DNA of 64,000 bases from Mycetohabitans endofungorum. Its GTDB lineage: Bacteria; Pseudomonadota; Gammaproteobacteria; Burkholderiales; Burkholderiaceae. The stretch spans positions 1,178,001 through 1,242,000 of the forward strand of contig NZ_CP132744.1 of NCBI RefSeq assembly GCF_037477895.1, given 5' to 3'. A program made the translations under genes and the position numbers. Below, in pieces: positions 34,785 through 45,200 of this stretch. Below the pieces are notes generated by a model. It was not told where the DNA came from, did not search any database, and saw nothing but the letters and a program-made list of their open reading frames with translations. The first letter of the stretch is position 1; the number at the start of each line of letters is the position of its first letter.

Positions 34785-35180
34785 CAGGGTTGCATCATGC
34801 CAGATTTTTATGCTTCTGCATGGCCCAGTTTTTTGAGGGGCAGTGTCCGAGCCAAGTGACCCGCATCGTGATGCACGGACGCGTCGTCGTTGACGGTCGG
34901 CAGGTGCCCAATGTGGTCTTAAAAATATGGTATGCCAATCATTGGTGCAACAGCTCATCATTCGACAAGTTGCAATCGGTATCCAACTCGGCGGCGTTCG
35001 ATCGTAACCGGTGCCAATGGCCGCTACAGCTTCCGTAGTGTCGTGCTGAACGGATAAGTTGTGCCGCCGGGCAGCCTGATCGAAAACCGGCTGGGACAGC
35101 TCGGCAGGCATGGATGCGATCTCGCGCATATCCACTTCTTTGTTTCGGCCTTTGGCATGCGCAAGCTGATGATGCAAACT
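34785..35180 (+). pseudogene. catA: Catechol 1,2-dioxygenase (intradiol dioxygenase) remnant
   Basis: In one frame: VMHGRVVVDGRQVPNVVLKI, WYANHW, then SFDKLQSVSNSAAFDR. After a frameshift near 34990: GANGRYSFRSVVLNG, stop, VVPPGSLIENRLGQLGRHG, then LAHIHFFVSAFGMRKL. This follows the intradiol-dioxygenase order: G-x-V-x-D-x-x-G-x-P-V-x-x-A-x-V-x-I-W-H-A-N, F-D-x-x-Q-S, T-D-x-x-G-x-Y-x-F-R-S-x-V-P-x-G-Y-G, H-x-H-F-F-V-S-A-x-G-x-R-K-L. The metal ligands are eroded (WHAN to WYAN, GYG lost to a stop), though the final HxH remains. A degraded ring-cleavage gene among IS scraps; the neighbouring cat genes are absent. Confidence 0.78.
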
Positions 35181-35440
35181 AACGCCGTATCTTTGAAATG
35201 ATTTTGCGTTAACGCCGCATGGAACGTGCGAGCACGCTGTACGGGAGTTGGATCGTCCACAACAAATCGGCCACACTCACATAGGCGGTCGGCGTGGGCG
35301 AGATCGGACTGCTGGGCAAGTTCGGCACAGAGCAGGCGGGCTATTGAGCGCCTATGCAAACGTCTGCAGTCCAAGCGCGCCACACACGCTTGTTGCCGTG
35401 AGCAACTGGCTGCGCAAGCCAAATAATCTAGCTGGAACGT
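35181..35440. other. Gene-free stretch before the rhi cluster
   Basis: Continuous with the IS and catA debris. Short frames such as TLYGSWIVHNKSATLT hint at more decayed coding DNA, but I cannot assign them. Nothing functional is evident before the palindrome at 35441. Confidence 0.4.
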
Positions 35441-35469
35441 TTTTGCTCATTGGGTTATGATGAGCAAAA
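35441..35469. promoter_or_regulatory. Perfect 10-bp inverted repeat upstream of rhiI
   Basis: TTTTGCTCAT (35441-35450) and ATGAGCAAAA (35460-35469) are exact reverse complements around a 9-base spacer. The element lies 33 bases before the rhiI start, where promoter and operator are expected; TTGCTC and TATGAT inside it could act as -35/-10 at short spacing. The right arm with its flank (ATGAGCAAAAtTTC) recurs upstream of rhiA at 39113. Binding-site function is inferred. Confidence 0.5.
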
Positions 35470-35501
35470 TTTCAATAGTTATGTCAAAAACGAGGTAAAA
35501 A

Positions 35502-36368
35502 ATGGAAGCTTCATTAGAAAAAGACGTATCGCCGATCAGCCAATGGTATGACATGATGACTCGGATGTTTCCCGATGACCGCCTAACTTTTCTGAACTAC
35601 GGTTATTTGGACGATCGCAGCAACTTTGACTGGATCAAAGAGGAGGACCTTGAGCAGAAATGTTCGGCTAACTTAATCCGAACCATTTTAGGCGATGCTG
35701 ATTTGCGTGGTAAAAAGGTCCTTGAAGTGGGTTCTGGAAGAGGAGGAAATTGTTCTTACCTTGCCAGATATGCTGGCGCCGCATCAGTAACCGGGCTGGA
35801 CTTCTGCCCAGCGCATATCGAGTTCTGCAATCAGGTGCATCGTCTAGACGGGTTGTCCTTTATTGGCGGTGATGCGACGAACTTACCCTTTGCCGATGAA
35901 GAATTCGACGTGGTAGTCAACATCGAGTCGTCTCACTGTTATCCAGACATGAATAGGTTCGGTGAAGAAGTGCGACGGGTGCTGAAAAAAGAAGGCTTGT
36001 TTTTTTATGCCGATACCATGAAGGGCGACAATCATGATGTGTTGTCCGAGCAGGATAAAATCGGCGTTGATTTTTTCAATAACGTGTTGGGGCAGCATCA
36101 GGCAATGATTGCCAACGCCCAATTCGTTGTAGAAGGCCATATTGATATTTCTGAAGGAGTGGCCAGGGCTTTTGAAAGCGAGAAAGGTCACCTAAAGCAC
36201 GTACTCAAGGCATTGGTGAGTGAAAAGAAGCAGCAGCATGATCTTCTACCGCCCGATGTGTATCATGCATTCGGCACTATGTTTCACTTCTTTGACGATA
36301 GTGGCCTGAAGGCTTATAAAAATGGTCACCTAGCGTACAAATTTTGGCGTCTTAAAAAAGCTGCGTAA
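35502..36368 (+). CDS. rhiI: SAM-dependent O-methyltransferase RhiI
   Basis: A 288-residue class I methyltransferase. The ATG has a GAGG site seven bases upstream. Motif I is VLEVGSGRGGNCSYLARYAG (about residues 73-92), followed by GLDFCPAHIEFCNQVH and the post-I segment FADEEFDVVVNIESSHCYPD. The fold resembles the UbiE/erythromycin O-methyltransferase group. In the rhizoxin locus a methyltransferase gene of this kind (rhiI) sits beside rhiG and supplies an O-methyl group to the polyketide. The gene is convergent with rhiG, with a shared terminator between them, and has its own palindromic upstream element. Methyltransferase activity is firm; the target hydroxyl is from knowledge of the pathway. 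Confidence 0.88.
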   Translation: MEASLEKDVSPISQWYDMMTRMFPDDRLTFLNYGYLDDRSNFDWIKEEDLEQKCSANLIRTILGDADLRGKKVLEVGSGRGGNCSYLARYAGAASVTGLDFCPAHIEFCNQVHRLDGLSFIGGDATNLPFADEEFDVVVNIESSHCYPDMNRFGEEVRRVLKKEGLFFYADTMKGDNHDVLSEQDKIGVDFFNNVLGQHQAMIANAQFVVEGHIDISEGVARAFESEKGHLKHVLKALVSEKKQQHDLLPPDVYHAFGTMFHFFDDSGLKAYKNGHLAYKFWRLKKAA

Positions 36369-36525
36369 TGTTTTAAGCCTGAGCTTAGACAATTCTTACG
36401 GCATTGAGTGTGCGCTGGCCCTGTAGATTTCAGCCCACATGATTCACCATGCTTGTGATGGCGCGGTTCAAATAATTGCGCAGCGCCATTATTGTTCTCC
36501 TCACTGTAAAAAGACAACCGTAGGG

Positions 36526-36550
36526 ACACGCCGCGATTAAAGCGGCGTGT
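36526..36550. terminator. Bidirectional hairpin between rhiI and rhiG
   Basis: A perfect 9-base stem, ACACGCCGC (36526-36534) with GCGGCGTGT (36542-36550), around a 7-base loop. It lies between the two convergent stop codons. Reading on the minus strand (the rhiG direction), a TCTTTTTAC stretch follows the stem after about 14 bases, so it is a plausible terminator for rhiG. For rhiI a TTTGTTTTAAA stretch follows after about 12 bases. Confidence 0.55.
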
Positions 36551-36568
36551 GCAACCAGCAGCTTTGTT

Positions 36569-38566
36569 TTAAACAGTAGTCTCCGCGGCTCGGATACTGT
36601 TGATTAATTTAGTCAACACATTCCCTGGCCCGAGTTCTTCGAACTCGCACTCCCCTTGGCGAATCAAATACTGAACAGTATCAACCCACCGCACGGATCC
36701 GCAGATCTGTCGGGTAAGATTGTCAATCAGTTCGTTATCTCGGTAGGGAGCGGCATGAATATTGGATATCACGGGTATTTGCAGCGACGAATAGCTAAAC
36801 TGCTTCAGATATTCGCTAAACTCCTCCATCGCGCCTTGCATATAACGGGAATGAAACGGAGCGCTGACTGACAACGGAATAACTGTAATTTTCAACGCCT
36901 GGAAGATCTCTTTCGCTTGGCTAAGGGCTTCAACGGGGCCGGCAAGGACAACTTGGGTCGGCGAGTTGTAGTTGGCCACATCCAGAGCATTCAAACCATG
37001 CTGAGATAGTAGCGAATTGATTTCTGTTGGAGAGGGACCGATGACCGCGGCCATGCTCCCGCCGGTGGCGCGCGCCATCAATTCGCCACGTTTCTTGACC
37101 AGTTTCAGGCCAGTTTCGAACGAGAAGGCCCCAGCGGCAAATAATGCGCAGTACTCGCCTAAGCTATGGCCGGCAAGGTAATCTGGTTGACGAGGATGTT
37201 GTTGCTGCTTGCTTAGGAACGCTAGGGCGTTGACAGTGTAAAGCGCTGGCTGCGTATATTGAGTATGGGACAGCTGGCGATCTGGGTCTTCCAAACAAAG
37301 CGTTCTTAGCGAATAGCCAAGGATTTCATCGGCCTGGGCAACGTGATCGGGAAACTGCTCGAACAGTTCCGCTCCCATGCCGACGCGTTGCGATCCCTGG
37401 CCAGGAAAGACGTAGACGCGCTTCGGGCTAGTCGCTGGCCGCGTCGACGGCTGCTGTGCCACGTGGGCTGGTTGCTGAACTTGCTGCGACGCAGGCCGCG
37501 CAAATGGCTGCATTTGTTGGGGCGTTTGTGGTGCTGGTGCAGTCGCACTTGCTGGTAGCGGTTGTAGCGTGCGCCCGAGCGCCAGCGTTTCATCAAACTT
37601 TTCAAGGTCACGGCCGAACGGGCTGAGCACAGCAAAAGTCTGTGGCGCCTGACGGTCACGGATATTTTGTTTGATTAGATTGGCTAGCGTGCCACTGGGG
37701 CCGAGATCCAAGTAGATCATTGACTCACCGCGCTCGGCGGCTTCTCGCTCGATCCGCGCCAGTGTTTGAGAAAAGTGAATCGGTTCTCGGATGGTCTGCC
37801 AAAAGTGATCGGTCGTGAGTTGATCCAAGGTCTCGGTGTTGTGGCAGGAGATCACCGGGATCTGCGTGCGCCGTAAGCGCAGTTCACTGGCTAGCGCATC
37901 GACCTCCGGCTTAAGGAAATCGATATGGCGGGAATGGAAAGCCTGTTTGACTGGCAGGCGTTGGAACACGATATCTTGACTGCTGAGGTAGCGTTCAGCG
38001 TCTGCAATCCGCGCGGATTGACCGGCGATGACGATCAGCGATTTAGCGTTATAGGCTGCAATATCGCAATGATCATGAAGTAGCGGCGTTTGATGGTAGA
38101 GCGACTCATCGCAGAGAATCGCCAGCATCGCACCTTCAGTGGCCGAAGTTTGACGACGGTGAAATAGCTGGCCCTGGCGGGTCACGAAACGAATCGCGTC
38201 GGACAATGGCAGTGCATCGGCGAGGGCGGCGGCGGCCAGTTCTCCGAGACTGGTGCCCAGTAGGTAGTCAGGCTTGATCTGCTGCTCGATCAGCGTTTTG
38301 CCAAGTGCGTACTCCACCATGAAGATGGCTGGATGGCTAATGCGAAGATCATCGAACGTCTTAGAACGTGCGTTATTAGCATCGTAAATTTCGGCAATTA
38401 ATGAATGCCCGAGCTCGACGCGAATGAGCGCATCAAGTTCGTTCATCCAGCGGTGGAACACCAAATTGTTTTGATAGAGCTCCCGTCCCATCTGGTAGAA
38501 CTGGCAACCTTGGCCTGGAAACATAAAAACAACGGAAGTTTTCTGTCCTTCGCAGAGGTACGGCAT
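36569..38566 (-). CDS. rhiG: Trans-acting tandem acyltransferase RhiG
   Basis: A 665-residue protein with two acyltransferase domains joined by a Pro/Gln-rich linker (about residues 335-390). AT1 (residues 1-330) has FMFPGQGCQFYQMG, the nucleophile motif GTSLGE and KQAFHSRHID. AT2 (390-665) has VFPGQGSQRVGMG, GHSLGE and SAPFHSRYM. Trans-AT polyketide synthases lack AT domains in their modules and rely on such a free enzyme to load malonyl groups onto every ACP. In characterised tandem ATs one domain often acts as an acyl hydrolase that clears stalled chains. AT2, with the canonical GHSLGE, is the likelier malonyl transferase and AT1 the likelier editing domain (inference). The gene is on the opposite strand to rhiI and rhiA. 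An AGGA site precedes the ATG at 38566. Confidence 0.92.
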   Translation of the reverse strand: MPYLCEGQKTSVVFMFPGQGCQFYQMGRELYQNNLVFHRWMNELDALIRVELGHSLIAEIYDANNARSKTFDDLRISHPAIFMVEYALGKTLIEQQIKPDYLLGTSLGELAAAALADALPLSDAIRFVTRQGQLFHRRQTSATEGAMLAILCDESLYHQTPLLHDHCDIAAYNAKSLIVIAGQSARIADAERYLSSQDIVFQRLPVKQAFHSRHIDFLKPEVDALASELRLRRTQIPVISCHNTETLDQLTTDHFWQTIREPIHFSQTLARIEREAAERGESMIYLDLGPSGTLANLIKQNIRDRQAPQTFAVLSPFGRDLEKFDETLALGRTLQPLPASATAPAPQTPQQMQPFARPASQQVQQPAHVAQQPSTRPATSPKRVYVFPGQGSQRVGMGAELFEQFPDHVAQADEILGYSLRTLCLEDPDRQLSHTQYTQPALYTVNALAFLSKQQQHPRQPDYLAGHSLGEYCALFAAGAFSFETGLKLVKKRGELMARATGGSMAAVIGPSPTEINSLLSQHGLNALDVANYNSPTQVVLAGPVEALSQAKEIFQALKITVIPLSVSAPFHSRYMQGAMEEFSEYLKQFSYSSLQIPVISNIHAAPYRDNELIDNLTRQICGSVRWVDTVQYLIRQGECEFEELGPGNVLTKLINSIRAAETTV

Positions 38567-39277
38567 ATATTTGTCCTAGGATGTGGAGGGTGCAGAGAAC
38601 GATATTCTAGCCAAAACTCATTTTGCGGTCCTGCACAATTTGCATGCCGTGTGTACATTCGTCGCTGCAAACCATTGCCGGCCTACACGTTAAGCTTTGT
38701 GTTTCGCCAGCTCGCGCTCGGCACTCACTTGGCGCAACGCGCGATGTTTCCAAGAAAACGGTGGCCTTCTGCGATGCACACGATTGTTGACAACGCGTGT
38801 CACAGTGCCGCGCTATTGGCGTGCAAACCGTATCGGGGTATCTAAGTATACCGATGTGGTTATCGTGGCGATACGATCGTTCATGCCGTGCGACCGAAAA
38901 CGATGTTATGTAAAGCGCTAGTACGAGCGTTGCCGAAATGCGATGGTGCTACATACGGGAAATCGTAGCCGGCGATGGGGAACGAGTTCACGCACTGCTG
39001 GAACAGGTGTTGTCGCTTGACTTTGCCGACATAGTCAGTGCCGCGCATACGCAGCGCTTACGACTTCGAAGTCGGGTGTGATGTGGTCGGGCTTATACAC
39101 TATTTACCGTAAATGAGCAAAACTTCTATCGAAGTTCGATCAACCTTTTTCTAAACGACAATTTATTTAAGTATTGAATTACCTGGGCGTGTCAACGGCG
39201 TATCGTTGTTCTTTCAAAAAACCATTGAACCAATATGGCTTTTCGGCTATGTTTTCGCTAACAAATAAACCCTTGCT
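38567..39277. other. Long divergent intergenic region between rhiG and rhiA
   Basis: 711 bases without a supported gene. It must hold the promoters of rhiG (minus) and rhiA (plus). Scattered frames (for example 38405-38845 on the plus strand) show no domain. The 300 bases nearest rhiA are AT-rich and include the regulatory-looking element at 39113-39136. Confidence 0.5.
39113..39136. promoter_or_regulatory. ATGAGCAAAA element plus short palindrome upstream of rhiA
   Basis: ATGAGCAAAA (39113-39122) is identical to the right arm of the palindrome before rhiI, and the match extends to 13 of 14 bases (ATGAGCAAAA-c/t-TTC). It overlaps a second perfect dyad, AACTTC-TATC-GAAGTT (39121-39136). It lies about 145 bases before the rhiA start. 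A common regulator site is a reasonable inference. Confidence 0.42.
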
Positions 39278-42200
39278 ATGGAAATTTTGATGATGGTCAC
39301 TTTTACCGATCATCTGTTTTTTCTTTCTATCGTCCTTAGTCTCGAAAGTCGTCGGCTGGTCTCCCGTCGTGGGATCGGCCAACCGTTTGAATTTGAACAA
39401 TTTGTTCCGACGACGTCCGTCAATGTTGGCCCATTACGGGTTGCGTTTGATGGCCTCAAGGCGTTTGGCTGGCTGAGCCAGTCAAGCGACGACGAGTATT
39501 TTTTTCTCAATCGGGCGTATGCTGCCCAAGCCCTGCCGGACCGGATCGATGAACTTTTTGCGTGGCTAGCGCCTGAGCGTGAACCCGTCAAAGAAGATTT
39601 ATCGCAGCTGTCGTGCTGGCTGTCGCTGTCGGCGTTGGACTGGAATTTGCAGTGCCCTGCACTGATTCGCAGCCTCGACGATTTGTTGGCGTTGGCGCTA
39701 TTGCGTCGGATGGCATTGAGCGACGCGATTGATCACAGCACCGGACGGGTGGCACCACAGCATATTGACAGCGGCCGAATCAGCCCAAAGTTGGTGCGTC
39801 AGCTGACCGATTTCATGCTCACCCGACAATGGATTCAAAGCGGCGGTGAGCAGGGGCTGACGCTCAACCCAACGCGGCGGCAGCGACTGTCTGAGTGGTT
39901 GAGTGAGCCGTTTCTTGCTTACTGCGCTAGCTTACCTTCGACTCTCGATGATGTCTTGTTTGGCAAGGGGGAGCGATGGGTGGCAGCATCGCGGTGGCTA
40001 AAGGAGGCGGGTGAGCGGCAAATTTGGCGCGGCGACCCGCCAGCGCTTGAACAGCTGTTGAGCACGATCTTCGATGAGCAGCCGTTGGCTACGCAACCAG
40101 ACTGGATCGTTGAATTTGGCCGCCGTTCCAATTGCTCACTGGATGATGTGTGGCAATGGATTCGCCAGCATACTGCCCGAGGCAAGGTGCTGGATAGCTT
40201 GCCACTACGGTTGCTAGTGCTGGATGACGCCGTGTGGGGCGATCTGGCTGCGCTTAGACGACGCCTTGAAGACGCTGGAGTCGGGGCGAGTGAGCGAGTG
40301 CTGTGGCTAGGTGTTGGCCAGCAAAATCTCGAAGAACCGGGGACTACGCCGGTGCCGCCATCGCAACGGGTGCCACAACGCTTTTACATTCGCTCCAACG
40401 GCTTGGCGGCGGATGGCGCCAGCGTGATGGGCGGCCTGCAAGCCCAATTTGACTGTCTGGCTGCTTTAGCGAGCAGCCATTTGGTAGTCCTTAGTGAAAG
40501 CCACTGGCGCCCTGGTGGTGCCCTGGCCGATCGCTTTGCTTACCATTACGGTGTTGAAGCGGCCCACTACTTGATGGCGTTGGCTGGTGCCGGGTTGTTT
40601 GCGAATCCAGGAATGTTGCACAAGTTGCCTCGGGATCGGGCCGACTGCGATGCGACCCTGGGTTGCTATCAGACCAGAGAATATCGTATTCGCTATGCGA
40701 CCGTCGATGACCTGCCTGCACTGTTGAGGCTGGAAAAGGCTTGTTGGCCGGAAGGCGCAAGGGTTGACGAGCCGATCCTGCGTCGCCGGCTGAGTCAGTG
40801 GTCCGCTGGACAGTTAGCGCTGGAGCTCGATGGCGAGGTCGTTGGTGTGATTTATTCACAGCGGATCACGAAAATCGATGGCCTTTTTGGGGTCAATTTC
40901 GCGACCGTCGATCAGCTTTTTCATACCGAAGGCAGCATAGTCCAGATCCAAAGCCTGAACATCTTGCCAGCCCATCAGTACAGCGGATACGGCGATCAGT
41001 TGCTGGAGTTCATGCTGCAATACTGCACTGTGCTCAACGGTGTGGATACCGTGGTGGGTGTGACCCGCTGCAAGGACTATCCGAAGCATCGGCCCATTCC
41101 TTTGGGTGACTATATTCACAGTCGTGACGAGCGAGGCGTCCTGCTCGATCCGGTACTGCGTTTTCACGAGCTTCACGGCGCACGGATCGAGCGGCTGGTG
41201 GCAGGTTATCGTCCGGCTGATCACGACAACTCGGGTTACGGCGTGCTGGTGCATTACGATCTGGCTAGCCGCCAGCGTCAAGCGCTACAGCTGACCACAG
41301 CGCCGGCGGCGTTGCCGACGGTATCCATCGATGACGCCGTGCGTCACGGCGTCAACCGGTGCTTGGGTCAACCGGAAGACAGTCGGCTGTCGCCGCGCCA
41401 CAGCTTGATGGAGCTGGGACTCGACTCAGCTGATCTTCTCGCGCTGGGTGAACAACTGGGACCGATGTTTGGGCTCACGCTGGAGCCGACATTTTTCTTC
41501 CGCCATAACAGCATCGACAAGATAGTTGCGGCACTAAAAGAGCGTTTGGAAGGGCCGGCGCCGTCATCGAGTGGCAGCAACGTACTCCACCCCAAACCCA
41601 CCAACACGTCACCGCAAAAAACGCCATCCACGTCAATCGAAGACCACGATGACTTTGCGATCATCGGCATCAGCGGTTGTTTCCCCGGCGGGGAACTGGA
41701 GGATTTTTGGGCGGCGGTACGCAGCGGCGTCAGTCAGATACGTGAGGCGCCGGCCGGGCGCGCCAATGCAGGCTCTCTAGGCGGCTATATCGACGATATT
41801 GATTGCTTTGATCACTCATTTTTTGGCGTGTCGGCGGCGGAAGCGGCGCTAATGGACCCCCAGCAGCGGCTGCTATTGCAACATGCTTGGCTGGCGCTTG
41901 AAGATGCCGGCATTCCAGCGGCGCAGCTAGCCCGTAGCGCCACCGGTGTATTTATTGCTGCCGCACCGAGTGAATATCGCGGCGTCGTTGAAATCCCCAA
42001 AGATAGCCCGTTCCTGCTGACGTCTTCGTCTGCGTGCATGTATGCGAACCGGGTTTCTTACCTCCTAGATCTATGCGGACCGAGCGAATATTGCAACACG
42101 GCCTGTTCATCGGCATTGGTGGCGTTACATCGAGCGATGCAGGCGATCAGGGCCGGCGAGTGTCGGCAAGCGCTGATTGGCGCAGTCAACCTATTGTTGT

Positions 42201-45200
42201 CGCCTGACGAAACGGCAGGGTATCGGTTGATGGATTTCCTCAGCGCGCATGGTCAAACGCGCTCATTCCAAGCGGGAGCCGATGGCTATGTGCGTTCTGA
42301 AGGCGTTGGCGTACTGTTGCTCAAGCCATTGGCAGACGCTGAGCGGGATGGCGATCACATCTATTTAAAGCTCAAGGGTAGCGGCGTTTGCCACGGCGGG
42401 AGAGGGGCTTCGCTGACCGCGCCCAATCAAGACAGCATGAAAGCGGCAATCGTTGCCGCCTATCGCAGAGCCAACGTGGAGCCGAACAGCGTCAGTTACG
42501 TGGAAGCGCACGGCGTCGGCTCGTTGCTCGGCGATGCAATAGAGATCGCCGCTATCCAGGCAGCCCGGGCGGAGTTGAGCGACGACGACCACGATGTTCC
42601 TTGGACAGTGAGTACTTTGAAGCCGGTGATCGGTCATTGTGAACTGGCTTTTGGCATGGCGGCGTTGTTCAAAGTGATCGATGCTGTGGCGCAGCGGCAG
42701 TTACCAGGGATTCCGGGATATACACAACTGAATCCCGCGATCACGCTGGATCCGTGCCAATTGCGGCTGCAGGCCGACAGCCACCCATGGCCAGCGCTAA
42801 AGGACGCGAACGGCGTGGCGTTGCCGCGGCGAGCGAGTATCAATGGTTACGGCTTCGGCGGCGTCAATGCCCACTTAGTCGTGGAGGAGTACATTGCACC
42901 GCAGCGTACGATACAGGATGACGTCGGGCCTCAGTTAATCCTGTTGTCGTCACGTGATGCGGCGCAGTTGGCCGAGCAGGCGGCGCGGCTAAGCCGCTAT
43001 ATTGTCCAACGGCCCAATCTGTGCTTGGCTGACATCGCTTATACATTGCAAGTGGGTCGCACCGCGATGGCATGCCGCTGGACGTGCGTGGTTGACAGCA
43101 TTGCGTCGCTACAACAGCAGCTCGACGCACTCAATCGTGCGCCGATGAATGCAATCACGATGCTCGATGCGGACACGGTGGCGATCGATCCGTTGCAAGC
43201 TGGAATCGGCGACGAGGTGGACCGAGCCTTGGCCCGTTGCGATTTGCAAGTGCTGGCCGGTTACTGGCGGCAAGGCGTTGAGCTAGACTGGCTCAAGTTG
43301 TCGCGTCCCGGTGAGGTGCGGCGCATCCGTCTGCCCGGCTATGTCTTTGCCAAGGTGCGTCATTGGTTGCCGCCGCGGCAGGCTGTTGCAGCTTGTCAGA
43401 AAAGCGAAGGTGTGGCGCAACCGCAAGGCTTTCGGCAAATACTGGCTGAGCTACTCGGATGCGAGCCAGCCGCGCTTGAAGGCGGTGAATCGCGTAGCCT
43501 GGCCAGCCTTGGCCTCAACTCGCTGGCCGCAGTCGGTCTTAAAGCCAAACTGGAGCAGCAATTGCAGCTATCGGTATCGTTAGCGCAATTGAGCCCCTAT
43601 CTAAGCCTTGGTGAGGTGGAAACCCATCTGGCAGCACTAGCGGGACAGGGTGACAATCATCCGGTGCCTCAGTTGCAAACGGCACCCACCGATCAGTGGC
43701 AGCCTTTTGCACTCAACGATATCCAACAATCTTTTCTGTCAGGGCGCAAGCTACTGGCCGAGACTGAGCGGGTAGGCTGCCATATCTATTTGGAATTCGA
43801 CTGGCCGGATCTCGAAGTCTACAGGCTCAACCAGGCTTGGAATCGCTTGATGAGCCGACATGAAATGTTGCGAGTCAAGCTGCTCGATGATGGTCGCCAG
43901 CAAATCCGCGAATCGGCTTCTTATCGCATCAAAGCACGGGATTTGCGACGAATCGACACGGCCGGCCGCGAGTTGGCGTTGGCAGCCATTCGTGCGTCGA
44001 TGTCTCACAACGTCTACCTACCGGGGCAGGAGCCGCTTTTTGAGATCCGCGTTTCGCTGCTGGATCAACAGCGCAGCCGGGTACACTTGAGTATCGACGA
44101 GTTAGTGGTGGACGCCACTTCTTTGGACTTACTGTTGCAACAGTGGTTGATGCTTTATCGGGACCCCGCTGCGCAGCTGCCAGATCACGGCTTGTCGTTC
44201 CGGGACTACCAGTTGTCGCTGGAAGCTTTCAAACAGTCTCCACGCTACCAGCGTGATTTGCAATACTGGGTTGACAAGCTGGCGCAGATGCCGCCAGGCT
44301 TGTGCTTGCCCAAGGCACAGCGGCCAGCTGGCCGTCAGCGACGACGACTGGCCTCGACGCTGGAGCCAAGCCGCTGGCTGCGATTGAAACAGCAAAGCGA
44401 TGCTTTGCAAATCTCAGGTACAGCATTGCTGCTGACCTTGTTCGGCTTAACGCTTAGGCAGGCCAATGCGGGCAACGCATTTTCGTTGATCTCCACATTC
44501 TATAACCGGTTCCCTATACATCCAGCGGTGGATTATTTGGTTGGACCGTTCATCTCGACCCATTTTTTTGCCTTTGCCGGCGCGGCGGAAGAAACCCTGG
44601 CTGAATTGGCGCAGCGGGTTCAGCGCCAATTGCTCGAGGACATTGACCATATCAGCGTTAGCGGTGTTGCCGCGTTGCGGGAAGCCCGGCGCCGCAGTGG
44701 CAAACAGCTGCATTTTAGCGGCGGTGAAGTGGTATTTACGTCGATGCTCAACAACCCAGTGATTGGAAGCGCGGACAGTTTTGGTGACGCACAGCACTAC
44801 TGTGTCACGCAAACGCCGCAGATCAACCTCGATCATCAACTGCGAGAGCGTGGTGGTGCGCTGAGTTTCAGCTGGGACGTCGCCATCGACTGCTATCCGG
44901 ACGGCATGATTGACCAGCTGTTTTCTGACTACTGCCATTTGCTGCACAAGTTGGCAGACGACGATGTCGACTGGCAAGCTGTAAAAACGGGTGAGTTGGT
45001 GGGGCGACTAGCGGTCGCTGAGCACCCTTTACCTGTTCCTACCACCGGGCATACGGGGCCCTTTATTTTGGCGTCGGGCGAGCCGCCGAAAACGCCGTTT
45101 GCGTTGACTGATCAACAGCAGGCGTATGCGTTTAGCCGCTCGCTTTATCCCAAGCAAAGCAGCTCGCACCTCTATATGGCAGTGGCTATAGAGGATATTG

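Noticed and set aside
34599..35276. 225-codon minus-strand frame as a gene
   Set aside because: Only the last 54 codons resemble IS3 OrfA; the rest is antisense to the catechol dioxygenase remnant.
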